Shown one piece after another: positions 11,044 to 20,534 of a stretch of 64,000 nt of DNA. This DNA comes from Paramacrobiotus metropolitanus. Lineage: Eukaryota; Tardigrada; Eutardigrada; Parachela; Macrobiotidae. How positions within the stretch are numbered: position 1 is the stretch's first letter; each line of letters starts with the position of its first letter. The position numbers were made by a program, and so were the translations under genes. The stretch spans positions 33,376 through 97,375 of the forward strand of contig NW_026570468.1 of NCBI RefSeq assembly GCF_019649055.1, written 5' to 3'. The notes beneath the pieces are model-generated. The model was not told the DNA's origin. It saw nothing but the letters and a program-made list of their open reading frames with translations, and did not search any database.

Positions 11044-11655
11044 TTAAACAGAAAATGGCTCATCATCGATGTAGAATTTACCCGGCTTGCTCTCCGAGCT
11101 ACTGGATTTTGATCTAGATCTGGACTCTTTCAACGGAGACAACTGCTGCTGATGGAAGGTGGCATATCCCTTCGCGATTGGTGGTGCTGAGTGTGGCTCC
11201 ACATGTTCATCGTGAGCTTTGCGCTTCAGACCGACAATTTCTCCTCCGAACAACAATGGTGCAATTTTCGACCAACGCTGGGCACTCACATTCTGGCGAA
11301 TGAAGGTTTTCGAAGCCAGACGATCTTTAGGCTGTACTGTGTCCACGAGATCCAAGGCTTTACTAATCAGCTGGGCGGCGCGAACCATCTGATGACTGGG
11401 TTCGTCTTTCTGTGCGTAAGAATATCCAAGCTCCGGTGCAGAAAACACTGAAGATGCCGACAGTGTTCGCTCCGACAACGGTGGCGAACCAAACTGCGTA
11501 GAGGCTAGAGATCCTCGTCGATGGGCATATCCGACAACAGGAATCTTATTGATAGATTCCAGGGACACTGCAGCACGAGCACTAGCTGCACGCTTCTCTT
11601 CGATATCCGCTGTATAACGTTGAAAGAAGGAGACAGATCGCTTGCGTTGAGCCAT
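11044..11655 (-). CDS. Accessory protein B of the giant element (unknown function)
   Basis: 203 residues with an ATG start (MAQRKRS). The N-terminus is basic with a predicted helix (about residues 12-32). A Ser/Ala-rich linker follows, then a helical segment near 90-135 and a Ser/Arg/Lys-rich C-terminus (SRSRSKSSSS-like) ending in an acidic tail. The KRKAH stretch could be a nuclear localisation signal. The SR-like tract suggests a phosphorylated nucleic-acid or splicing-related protein, but that is inference from composition. A poly(A) signal lies 13 nt downstream. Not recognised as any family. Confidence 0.65.
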   Translation of the reverse strand: MAQRKRSVSFFQRYTADIEEKRAASARAAVSLESINKIPVVGYAHRRGSLASTQFGSPPLSERTLSASSVFSAPELGYSYAQKDEPSHQMVRAAQLISKALDLVDTVQPKDRLASKTFIRQNVSAQRWSKIAPLLFGGEIVGLKRKAHDEHVEPHSAPPIAKGYATFHQQQLSPLKESRSRSKSSSSESKPGKFYIDDEPFSV

Positions 11656-12286
11656 CTCACAGTATCACACATGCATCAATGTAGATAACTAAAAATTAAT
11701 TCGTATGATTTGAAACTGCTACTATACTGGCTGACATTCACACTGTCAAGTCTGGTCACGGAATTAAAGTTACTAAGAAATTTAAAAATTTACGGGTTCG
11801 AATGCGGACACGACGTACAAGTGCATTGTATTGCACTGCTACAAACGCGCTATATAATTTCAACGTAACTGCGATTACCATGCGAGTGTACAGTGCGTAC
11901 TTTATTTCCGGTTTGACTGTTTTTTAATTCGGATTTATTTCGTGTTTTCTATTGATTACAAGGGAACCAGAACTGCACGACTTTTTCTCGTTTTTATTAT
12001 TTTTTTGGATTTTACATTTCATTATTTTAGGGTCCCTGAGGGTTGCGTACGGCCAATCCTTCACTGGGACGACGGTCTAATCCGAATTTGTCCCAAAACA
12101 CACATCAGTAAAATAACAACAACAATGGCCTTCCGAATGACAAGCCATAATTCACACCAGTAAAATCCAAAAGTAACAAAAAATAAAATGAGCAACAAGA
12201 TTCAGGGTCATATCACAGAAACAATAACAAGATCAAAACATGGGCAAATGACCAGCATTAAACACAAATAATCGAAAATTAATGCA
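11656..12286. other. Spacer between accessory genes B and C
   Basis: No gene. AT-rich with homopolymer T and A runs. Confidence 0.5.
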
Positions 12287-13072
12287 TTACTTGCTGCTGC
12301 TCGGCGCCAAGGAGAATAATCCGGTTTGGCCAACATTCGACGAGGCTGAGACTGCATCCAAACGGCGACTGACCTCTTCGGCCTTCTTACGGCGCTTTTC
12401 CATCTCCGCTTCTCGGTGCTTCTGTTGTAACAACTCCTGATCGGCGACAAAATTCGGTACAAAATCATGCGACGGCTTTCCGATCCGATCACGCGATGCT
12501 GAGCGGTCACGCACTGGTACTGCTGCTGGCGAAACAAACGGTTCAACACCCGGTGGCAATCCTGGATGCAACGACAACGGGACAGGCTGCACATTCACTG
12601 GGGCCACTGCAGGCACAACAACACCAGAAGGAACAGGCAGAAGGTCACTTACGCCACTATTCGCGCCTGATAAATGCCGATCAGCATGAGAACCAACGGG
12701 GCCAGGCGGAACCACAGGTCCATGATTCGGGTTTTCAACTGGTGGAGCCGGCGGCGCAGGTTGCGCGGCATCGACGTCCATAGGGACGCCGGGATCCGCC
12801 ACGCGCTGAGGTGGATCATCATGTCCAGCAACAATCTGATTAGGTGGCGGCTGCCCCAGGGGTCTGCCTCCACGAATCCAAGCTGGTGGGCCACGACGGA
12901 GATTGTCGACTCCGTGGCCTCGCACATGTTGACCGCGACGCGAGTGAAATCTTCCACGGAAACCGCCACGGTGGTACCCACCACGGTATCCATGCTGCTG
13001 GTGCTGTTGGGAGGATTGGAAAACGGCATCGACGAGCTTTTCGAAGGCTCGATTCGGATCAATCGGCGGCAT
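12287..13072 (-). CDS. Accessory protein C: RGG/Pro-rich, RNA-binding-like
   Basis: The ATG at 13072 (MPPIDPNRAFEKL) gives 261 residues; the in-frame codons just upstream start with GTG. Layout: a short helical N-terminus, a Gly/Arg/His-rich region at about 28-70 with RGG-, GGFRGRF- and RRG-type repeats typical of RNA-binding low-complexity proteins, a long Pro/Val-rich disordered middle carrying PMDVD, and a C-terminal charged helix (MEKRRKKAEEV) likely to form a coiled coil. Known RGG proteins bind RNA and condense; a role as an RNA chaperone or packaging protein of the element is inference. No catalytic motif. Confidence 0.68.
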   Translation of the reverse strand: MPPIDPNRAFEKLVDAVFQSSQQHQQHGYRGGYHRGGFRGRFHSRRGQHVRGHGVDNLRRGPPAWIRGGRPLGQPPPNQIVAGHDDPPQRVADPGVPMDVDAAQPAPPAPPVENPNHGPVVPPGPVGSHADRHLSGANSGVSDLLPVPSGVVVPAVAPVNVQPVPLSLHPGLPPGVEPFVSPAAVPVRDRSASRDRIGKPSHDFVPNFVADQELLQQKHREAEMEKRRKKAEEVSRRLDAVSASSNVGQTGLFSLAPSSSK

Positions 13073-13619
13073 CACTCCGCATAACACACAACAAAAACGA
13101 TGACCTTTCGCTCACACAACAAGAAACACAACAAGTTACACCGGGCACTGAAGAAAATTCTAACACGCCGGTGCGGCGCCGAAAAAGTGCAAATTTAAAT
13201 GAGACAGCACTGTGCCGATTAACTCTGCAGGTGTGCGCTTTTATACTGCTAATTTACCGATTCGTACCGCTACTGGTGCGTGTGGAAACTTCCCGACAAT
13301 TCTGACCAATCACCACTTGCGATTAAAGCTCTTTTAATTCTCTTAAACTCCATTACGTCATCAGCGGCTGCATACAGATTCACTCTTCCGATAAAAACTG
13401 TTAGACTAGGCACGTTAACAAAAGACTACAGATCGTCGGCCAAAAAGGCGATTTACCGATCAGATAAAATGCAAATTAAAGGTATTCGAACTACAGATCC
13501 CAACTGCGAGATTGTGAACAACACGGAAGCTTCCAAAATAGCGAAAACTCCGCAACAACAATAAGCGCATGATGAACAACAAAAGAAGCACAACACAACA
13601 ACGATTAAAACTGCTCAAA
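13073..13619. other. Spacer with one tRNA B-box-like motif
   Basis: No ORF I trust. On the minus strand near 13480-13500 the word GTAGTTCGAATACC matches a Pol III B-box and is nearly identical to one in the tRNA-like cluster at 18.2 kb. No matching A-box or cloverleaf was found. Confidence 0.4.
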
Positions 13620-13760
13620 TTACTTAGCTTTAATGAAAATAGATGGCACAAACGGATTCTGCGGAAACATGCCCTTGTTGTCCAGAATAGTGCTCGGTGG
13701 TGGCGTTGGTTGACCGTATTCCAACTCCAATGAGAGTGGTTCTTCTGCTTGTGGGGCCAT
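13620..13760 (-). CDS. Small ORF (46 aa) or 3' exon downstream of gene D
   Basis: An ATG in GAACATGGCCCC, which resembles the element's LTR/PBS junction, starts a 46-residue Pro-rich peptide (MAPQAEEPLS...). The frame stays open upstream and overlaps the end of gene D in another frame, so it could instead be a spliced or frameshifted C-terminus of D. No family recognised. Confidence 0.35.
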   Translation of the reverse strand: MAPQAEEPLSLELEYGQPTPPPSTILDNKGMFPQNPFVPSIFIKAK

Positions 13761-13806
13761 GTTCACTGCCACTGCGTTCAATTTCGCTGAGCTGGTCAGT
13801 ACAGTC

Positions 13807-14871
13807 CTAACAGCTGAGCTTCTGCTTCTCTTGCTCGACAATTTCAGCGGCTGCTTCTTCCGATCGATTGTTCACTGCTTTGACAGTTCTATGCCATTCT
13901 TCCGTATCATCTGCATTAAGTACCGCCATTAACTCGTCGAAAGTCGCGTTTTCCATGGCGACTTCTGCAGCTGTCTTCTTCGGGATAATTGGAGGATGCT
14001 CAAAATCTGGCATGGGCACATCTTCATCGTCTGAATACGTGATGAGCGAGTCGGCAAAGTTCTGCATCTGGCGCTCATTTTCACTAACATCACCAGACTC
14101 CTCCTCTTTTTCAGCGTCTTTCTTTTCCATCGGTTTGGTAGTCATAGATAAAGGCTGGAGAATGCTAACAACCTTCGGTTTCTCCGCGCTACTTCCGCTT
14201 TCGCCATTCATTTCGTCGAGTTTGCGCTTAACGGAGCCCATCAAATCGTTAAAACGAGTCCGGCGCTCTGCTTTATTGCGTTGAAGGCGCTCCCATTCCA
14301 TTTTAGTTTCTTCACTGGTTTCAGAACTGGTGGAGTGATCTGTAGTGGAACCGCTATCCGTTTCCGTATCCAGCAAACCACTACTGTCAGTGCTTGATTC
14401 TCCGGTATTTCCACTATCCGATTCAGCTGCTTTCAGCGCGTCCGCTTTAATATCCGCTTGCTTTTCGGATAAATCTTTAAGAATACAAGCAAAACCAGGA
14501 TGTACATAAATGTACTGTCGTCGTAATTCCCAACATAATTCACGCGATAATTTCTCAGTCCATTTCGCAAAGTCGTAACGGTGCATAAGCTTTCCCGAAC
14601 AAAATAAAAACTTCGAAAGCCAGAGCCGTGAATAATACTCACCATCCTTATCAATGCCAGGGTGTTGGGCTTCAGTGATTGCTGCATCATCGGATTCTTT
14701 AGCGACGGCCAAATCCGGGAATTTCTGAATAACCGTGTCCACAGATGACGGCTCGGATTCCGAGTCAACTCGTCCCAAACCCACAGCATTCAATACTGGT
14801 TGACGGCTGCGCAAGATCGGACGCTCTGGAACTCCTGTGCGCCGTGCAAAACCAGGACGCATCGGACGCAT
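13807..14871 (-). CDS. Accessory protein D of the giant element (acidic, unknown)
   Basis: About 354 residues from the ATG at 14871 (MRPMRPGF). The frame is open to 15069, but that part spans an LTR/PBS-junction copy and a likely splice acceptor (TTCTACAG, exon from 14888), so it is probably 5' UTR or intron. Layout: basic Arg/Pro-rich N-terminus, a ~80-residue globular segment containing WLSKFLFC and WTEKLSRELCWELRRQ, then a Ser/Thr/Asp/Glu-rich stretch, a charged helix, and an acidic C-terminus with a Met/Asp/Pro motif (EDVPMPDF). Largely disordered and acidic; a chromatin or adaptor role would be guesswork. Not recognised. Confidence 0.6.
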   Translation of the reverse strand: MRPMRPGFARRTGVPERPILRSRQPVLNAVGLGRVDSESEPSSVDTVIQKFPDLAVAKESDDAAITEAQHPGIDKDGEYYSRLWLSKFLFCSGKLMHRYDFAKWTEKLSRELCWELRRQYIYVHPGFACILKDLSEKQADIKADALKAAESDSGNTGESSTDSSGLLDTETDSGSTTDHSTSSETSEETKMEWERLQRNKAERRTRFNDLMGSVKRKLDEMNGESGSSAEKPKVVSILQPLSMTTKPMEKKDAEKEEESGDVSENERQMQNFADSLITYSDDEDVPMPDFEHPPIIPKKTAAEVAMENATFDELMAVLNADDTEEWHRTVKAVNNRSEEAAAEIVEQEKQKLSC

Positions 14872-15007
14872 TGCTGGCTGTGGTTTAACTGTAGAATGAC
14901 ACATTGCACATTTAAAACAGTGTTTGTGAGTGTGCGATATGCGTAATACGCATAAAATAGATGTGTTAAACAATATCTCAATTTCTGCCGAACTATCAAT
15001 ACTTAAT

Positions 15008-15037
15008 AACCATCGCGGGCAGCGATGTCGTGTGAAG
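15008..15037 (-). repeat. Internal copy of the LTR/PBS junction (copy 1)
   Basis: Matches 34688-34720 over about 25 of 30 nt, including an exact ATGTCGTGTGAAG and AACCATCG at the PBS end. It lies just upstream of accessory gene D. Confidence 0.75.
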
Positions 15038-15100
15038 TTGTAATGAATTATAAAATCAAAAGCATTCATAAATCTACAAGTTTAGACGATAAAATAACCT

Positions 15101-15631
15101 TTATTTTAAAACTGCGAAAATTTTAAAATGATATTTGACTAATTTTTGTCTGTCGACAGACACGCTTGCAGTACCTGCACCATCTTCTTCCTCCGATTCA
15201 CAGCTCGTTTCCGACAGGCTAAAGGCACCGATCAAGCGAATGCGAGGATTCACCTTCCCCGGCGGGGTGCTGCTGTTCGACGACGAAGACGACGGCTGGG
15301 CATTACGCCAGTGCGTCTGTTCCGGTGTTTCATTAAAAGTCCCGCGGCGCGCATTGCCTCGAACCAGGGCACTCCGTTCAGCAGTATCGGCCGATGATGG
15401 CTGATTATCCGCCGCATTTGCTGCTGCATTCTGTGGGCCAAAGGATGATCGGCTAGCGTGCGGTCTGGTCACTCTGCCCGCTGACAGGTCCGCTGAAGTT
15501 CCCGGGCGATATCCAAAGGGATGATCACCATTACGAACATGAATGCCCTGCGCCCGCTGTTGTCTAGTTGGAATAAACGGCGGCGCAGTAGGGGGCTCTT
15601 CTGGAATTTCAGGAGATGCTTGTCGCGACAT
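15101..15631 (-). CDS. Accessory protein E with a PTAP motif
   Basis: 176 residues from the ATG at 15631 (MSRQASPE). Mostly disordered: Pro-rich N-terminus, Asn/Ala/Ser-rich centre, a Ser tract, then a conserved-looking IRLIGAFSLSE stretch and an acidic ESEEEDGAG segment. Residues near 14-17 spell PTAP, the class of motif retroviruses use to bind the ESCRT-I protein Tsg101 in budding; whether it works here is unknown. The stop codon overlaps TTTATT (15100-15105), an AATAAA poly(A) signal in element sense. No homolog recognised. Confidence 0.6.
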   Translation of the reverse strand: MSRQASPEIPEEPPTAPPFIPTRQQRAQGIHVRNGDHPFGYRPGTSADLSAGRVTRPHASRSSFGPQNAAANAADNQPSSADTAERSALVRGNARRGTFNETPEQTHWRNAQPSSSSSNSSTPPGKVNPRIRLIGAFSLSETSCESEEEDGAGTASVSVDRQKLVKYHFKIFAVLK

Positions 15632-16233
15632 AATTAATTTGAGGGATGGGGGCAAACAACCCATAAAATTAACACTTAAATTGCCAGCACACAATTATGC
15701 ATGGTGCTTGGTACTTGCGCAATGAAGAACTCGGAAGAAACTCAAATTCTGAATTTCCGACCGGCGTGCTCTTCAATACTGAACTGATTGGATTGAACAG
15801 CACTGCCACCAATAGGCGGTTGTCTGACGACGGACACACATTTCCGGTTATTTAAATCCACTTATTATTAGTTCTGAGACTTATTCCCGGTAGTTTTTAT
15901 GCATGAAAAAGTTCCTTTTATAGAAATTTATTAAATTTTTACCATTTAAAGGATAGAAACAACGATTAAAGGGTTTCGTGACCGGTTAAAAGCGGGTACT
16001 CCACAAGGCGTACAGAGGCTGGGATACATTCGGTCTCTCACTGTAGTTTGTCTACCTGTGCGGTTGACACGCGACAGCTTACGGAATAGGCAATATTGTA
16101 AAATTCGAAATTTAAAATCTGGTTCTCCGACTTGACTGTAGAATTTTATCCGCTTGTATTTGTGTCTCCCTCTTTTCTCGTGCTATCTGTTTGTCGTAAT
16201 CTGTTCTTTCTGTGTTCGTGTAAATTTGAAGCA
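15632..16233. other. Divergent spacer between gene E (-) and the antisense gene (+)
   Basis: No gene. It separates two divergently transcribed genes and so must hold promoters for both if each has its own. I could not assign a clear TATA box. Confidence 0.45.
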
Positions 16234-17428
16234 ATGTACTGCTTAGATCATCCTGCGCGCGGCGATCAAATGGGTACTCGCCGTCTTCGTGGAGATATTG
16301 AGGCGATGCTTCGAAAACCACTGGAGTTCCAAGAAACTCCTAAGGCTCGACGTTATGATGCGTTAAAAGCCGCTGTACAAGTGCGCCTTCTAGATGCTTT
16401 CCTCAAGAACGAACTAGTCGACATAACGAAGATGGAAGATTTCCTCTGTTCCCTGCATGATGACTTTATTCCTGCCCGTGTTAAGCTGTATCTGGAGGAA
16501 GCGATTTCCACAGGCTTCCTGCTGAAGCAACTAAATTATGACGGCCGTTTCATCTTAAATGAAGCTGAGCGTCTTCGCAGTCGACGTTCCTGTCTCACTG
16601 TGGATCAACCATACAAGCTGCGGATGGCTATTTCCGGTATTCTGTTAGAGGCTGGGTACGGTCTGAATCGTCTGGAACTGCTTGTCTGGTTACGGACGAC
16701 GTATGCCGTAAAGATCGAACATTTCGGTCTGGAGTTTCGACGAGCTGTATCGGTGCTCATTCGTCAAGGACGACTGCAGACTGCTAACGGGACTCTCTTC
16801 ATTCATCCCTGCGTGGATGTGAAAATGAAGAGTATTGGAGCTGGAGAACTATCCACTGAATTCGGCCGAACTCTAAGTAAGTCTTAAAATTTCAATTTTA
16901 ATTATTCAGCTCCGTTACAATTTTATTAAAGCATACTTTCAACACGTTTCCGCAACGAGTAATTAATTTGCTAATTTTCTTCTTGCAGATATTGATATGA
17001 AACCGCATTCTATCGATTGTCCTCGTGGGTGCAAGGGTTTCGGTGATCTATCCGTTGTTGACATCTGGTCTACTGCTAAGGATGGTACCGGAATTTTGGG
17101 GAGCGCTGCAAGTGATCAGGCGAACAACACCGGCCCTTCCACGAGCTCTTCTTTCCCTGCTATGCCCGTAGCGCTGAGTTTCAAGTATTCTACGCCGGGT
17201 CGCAAATCTGCTAAAGTCCGACAGACTGCTCGCGCCCGTACTGAAGTATCTTCATTCAGTGAACTCGTAAAGAAGGACGCAATTGAAACTGGTAAAGTTT
17301 TAAATGCCATTGCGGATTCGCTACGGACCAATCTGAAGCATGCTGGACAAAGCGTGAACAATTTGAAGCGTCGGATGAATGAAGAGCAGACCGGAAAAAC
17401 CGCGAAATCTGCTAAATCCTTTCCGTAA
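16234..17428 (+). CDS. Antisense two-exon accessory gene: tandem winged-helix-like protein
   Basis: Exon 1 is 16234-16876 and exon 2 is 16989-17428. The 112-bp intron has a strong donor (CTAA|GTAAGT) and acceptor (CTTCTTGCAG). Reading stays in frame across the junction (phase 1) and gives 360 residues. Residues ~22-100 and ~125-200 each look like a winged helix: helix, helix, then a beta wing ending DGRFIL and NGTLFIHP respectively. The second resembles the linker-histone H15 or Storkhead type, with FRRAVSVLIRQGRL in the recognition-helix region. The C-terminus is basic and Ser/Ala/Lys-rich, as in linker histones. A DNA-binding role is inferred. It is the only plus-strand gene in the element, so it cannot come from genomic RNA and needs its own promoter. 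A start further upstream (16132) is possible but its N-terminus looks non-coding. Confidence 0.72.
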
Positions 17429-17780
17429 TCGTCCGCTCTGTTGTCCAATTAATACTGCATTTGCTGATTATTTCTAAATAACCGTACAGGATGTTCATTA
17501 TTCCGGATGTTCTCATACTTCTGACTTTATTTGTTCGTACTCATGCGGATAATTTTAACACCCTTTTACGGCCGATGTATTTCTCGGATTAAATCGTGAT
17601 AATAATTTAGCCGTAACTCTACTGAGTATTCTTGCATGTATTATTCCATATAATTCACCACACTATCTCCGGAATTTATTATTCACATTAAAAATTAGTA
17701 CATCAACACAGAGACCCAAAAATAAATTTTTCTACTCAAATTTCAGCACTTTATTTGCAAAATTTCTATCCGCATATGGG

Positions 17781-17845
17781 TTAGATCCTGCGACCTGGGC
17801 ATGGCTGGTAAAATCTACTACGACTGGGCCACTACGGCATTCATA
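17781..17845 (-). repeat. tRNA-like unit 1 (degenerate)
   Basis: In minus sense TAGTGGCCCAGTCGTAGTAG resembles a D-arm/A-box and GGTCGCAGGATCTAACCC a T-arm, with roughly tRNA spacing. Acceptor pairing is poor. Relic or SINE-like, not a working tRNA. Confidence 0.4.
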
Positions 17846-17956
17846 TTTTTAAACACTTTCAAAATTCACCGTAACTGTCAATTCAAACATTCAAACCATT
17901 ATTAGCGTATAAAAACGCGCAAAAATAGGTTTTTATTCCCAAAATATTCTATTTCA

Positions 17957-18020
17957 GTGGGATTCGAACTGTAGACATACCGCAAGCTGGTCGTCATTAC
18001 TACAGCTGAACTACGGTGTA
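17957..18020 (-). repeat. tRNA-like unit 2 (degenerate)
   Basis: In minus sense GTAGTTCAGCTGTAGTAA (D-arm-like) precedes CAGTTCGAATCCCAC (intact B-box/T-loop) at tRNA distance. T-stem and acceptor stem do not pair well. An internal Pol III promoter is possible; a functional tRNA is unlikely. Confidence 0.45.
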
Positions 18021-18046
18021 TTTTGTAATTCTTAGTGATCAGTTTG

Positions 18047-18071
18047 ACCATCGTACTGGCGCCATGTCGTG
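18047..18071 (-). repeat. Internal copy of the LTR/PBS junction (copy 2)
   Basis: GGCGCCATGTCGTG at 18058-18071 is a 14-nt exact match to 34701-34714, preceded by ACCATCG as in the real junction. It lies between tRNA-like units 2 and 3. Confidence 0.75.
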
Positions 18072-18221
18072 GAAAGTGTGAAGTTATATCGCCGTTTCGT
18101 TTCATATAAAATATCGCATTGGATTTATTAGATTAAATTCATAAATGCCAAAATTATATCCGGCTGTGTTGCGACAGAAAAATTTACAAAAACTAATTTT
18201 CTTCCCAAAATTTCTTCCTTT

Positions 18222-18290
18222 ACTGGTATTCGAACTATGGATGTCCAGACAAACCAGTGGATTGATTACCATTCGACTACACCGTTATAA
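18222..18290 (-). repeat. tRNA-like unit 3 (degenerate)
   Basis: In minus sense GTGTAGTCGAATGGTAATC (D-arm/A-box-like), an anticodon-arm-like TCCA..TGGA pair, and ATAGTTCGAATACC (B-box) at tRNA spacing. The T-stem does not pair, so it is a relic or a Pol III promoter module. Confidence 0.5.
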
Positions 18291-18750
18291 TGATTTTTAT
18301 TTGTAATTTTAACAACTGAGTAGCCATATGATAACTGTGTGTATTTTATAGCGCCTCTGCGTAATTGGTATGCTACTCACATGGCAGTCAGACCTTATTT
18401 TCGTAACCCTCTTCGCTGGGAGTTTGCAGGTTGGTACGTGCTAATATTTACTACAATCAACCGACTGACGACTGCGTAAATCTTAATACATTCGCACATC
18501 ATCCAATACTCTGATATAGTCTAATAAAAACGCAATCACCATATTAATATAGTCCATCTGAATAAAATTCCAATAAAATTTGTACACGGGGCAACAACTG
18601 AATACAAGTACACCAGAATGCTCCTTTCTCGGAACCAAGGAAATAAACATGACTTATTAATTATTAAAAGTTAAAGACTCATAAACACAAGAATGCTATA
18701 GAATGATATACCATGAAATTCATCCAGGAGGACGTTCGCAAGTCCTTTAG

Positions 18751-19452
18751 TTAGAACCAAACCCGCGGATAAGCATATTCACAATACGGACCGCTTCCAG
18801 ACAGGATCTTATCGTAGTGTTCCTGTTGCTGGCGTCGACACATACGCATGAATTTGTCGTAGGTGAGCTGCTGAATCTGCTCCTGAGTCATGCGACTGGT
18901 GTACTTGACATGCCAGTCCGGAAGAGGGAGATCCTTCTGTTTCGGTTTGGCGGTGGTATAGTAATTTCCGCCACGCTGCTCAGCCAGTCGCAAACGTAAT
19001 CGTTCCGCTGCCCATCTCTGTCGTTCTGGCTGACGAGGCTTGTCTTCATCCGGTTCCTCGTCACGTTTGCGGAACTCTTCTTCTTCCAGCAAATGCTGTT
19101 GAAGAATCAAGACGCGCTTTGGCACTGCTCCAACAATGCTGACGGGGAATTCGTTAGACACTGGCATGCTGCTTGGTACTGCCCCGGTGTCATTTGCGCT
19201 TTGCTCTTCTGATAGGGCCTGCTCCTTCTGCCCGGTGACTTCTTCATCATCAAACTGAAGAAGGTCTCCCACGTCTGATTCCTGTACAGGAACTGGAGCT
19301 ACGGGCTCATACGGTTCCTTCCAACAAGACTCTGCATACAGTTCCGGAGCTTCACGAATCTTGCGCAGTTCTGGTTCACGGAGTATCTTCTTCATTGCCA
19401 GCGGTTTAATGGTCTCTGGCACTTTCTCATCGGCAACAATTTCACGAGACAT
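18751..19452 (-). CDS. Accessory protein F of the giant element (unknown function)
   Basis: The ATG at 19452 (MSREIVADEK) gives 233 residues. It follows a good splice acceptor (TTTTATTCTCAG) by 17 nt, so the mRNA is probably spliced in the 5' UTR. Layout: basic/acidic helical N-terminus, Pro-rich linker, an acidic stretch with LLQFDDE (fits the clathrin-box consensus), then a long Glu/Arg-rich helix and a C-terminal region rich in Gln, Tyr and aromatics (YCEYAYPRVWF end). Possible adaptor, but no domain is recognised. Confidence 0.62.
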   Translation of the reverse strand: MSREIVADEKVPETIKPLAMKKILREPELRKIREAPELYAESCWKEPYEPVAPVPVQESDVGDLLQFDDEEVTGQKEQALSEEQSANDTGAVPSSMPVSNEFPVSIVGAVPKRVLILQQHLLEEEEFRKRDEEPDEDKPRQPERQRWAAERLRLRLAEQRGGNYYTTAKPKQKDLPLPDWHVKYTSRMTQEQIQQLTYDKFMRMCRRQQQEHYDKILSGSGPYCEYAYPRVWF

Positions 19453-20534
19453 GATTACTTTGAATAAGCTGAGAATAAAATCAAAAACTGAAAATGTGCT
19501 ACGTAAACTCCGCGAGTTAATTTTAATAATGAAATACTCAGTTCTGCTGGAAGTACTCACAAAAAGAGCACGTGCTCAATCAGAAATGCCGACATGGGCC
19601 TGTGACACCCCAATACTGTAACTCGGCTCGACACATACACGTTACTTCGTTCACCGTTTCTGATCCAAATTTTGACGATCTGTCCTTCCTTTTGGTCATT
19701 AAATATTAAGAATATGAAAAATTAATTTATTTTAAGATTTGATGAGCGCAAACAACAATATTTACTCTAGAATGAGCATATTTGATGCAGGGGTAGCATT
19801 TCACCATTTCACCCCTACACAATAGCTCGGCTCACCAGTATGTCATATCACCGGAAGTCCTTAATGGAAGCTTCCCCTTCCCGCGCTGTATAATTGCTGA
19901 GCTTGGGAGATGTTTTAAATTTAAGAGGAGACTTTAAAGCTCCTACTGAAACACTTCCAAAAGGGCAATTGTTGGTGTGGTTTACTGTTCGCGTTTTGAG
20001 TGGACATCCTTACTACTACCAGTTACTATTAAGTATAGTGCTCGGAGGTGTTCCCCTTTTTCGAATTGAAGACATTTTCCTGTCGGAAGTTATTTATACG
20101 CTTCCTTAAACTATTGTACGATTTTACATCATGTCCGCAACATGACTCTATGTTCCTGTTGTTTCGGGCTGAGTGCATCACTCTGGGATATATTCAGAAC
20201 ATTACCGGAAGTTGCCAACCGCTACCGAGTTGCAGTGTTTATGCGGATTGCAGTCTGCTGCACCCTTAATATTACGCTTACGACAGAGTGAAATCCGCGT
20301 TTTATTTCCGATATATGGCCGTCAATTTACAACGTAAATATTAATTTAATTCAAATTTCGAAATTCCATTTCTCAAAACAATTCACGCGCGCTTTGTGCT
20401 CCACGAAATCACTCAAAATAACTGAAGATCCAAATTTATCACAATTGAATCATCGGTACGTTAAAACAAATAAAATTAAAGGTTTACAATTCCCGGGTTT
20501 AAAGATTCAAAACTTGTAATTATATGGTGAAAAT
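19453..20534. other. Spacer between accessory genes F and G
   Basis: No gene supported; only overlapping short ORFs. It includes the upstream region of gene F with its likely 5' UTR intron end. Confidence 0.5.

Larger units (their letters stand above)
17429..18750. other. Spacer with tandem tRNA-like units
   Basis: No ORF. It contains at least three minus-strand tRNA-like sequences, listed separately, set in similar AT-rich surroundings (AAAAATAGGTTTTTATTCCC-like), as if one 200-270 bp unit was repeated and then diverged. Confidence 0.5.

Noticed and set aside
13807-15069. Full-length gene D starting at 15069
   Set aside because: The upstream 66 residues span an LTR/PBS copy and a likely splice acceptor and look non-coding, so I used the ATG at 14871.
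17781-18290. Functional tRNA genes
   Set aside because: B-box words are present but T-stems and acceptor stems do not pair, so I list them only as tRNA-like relics.
18351-18440. Possible plus-strand tRNA-like sequence
   Set aside because: The D-arm resemblance is weak and no acceptor or B-box match could be made.
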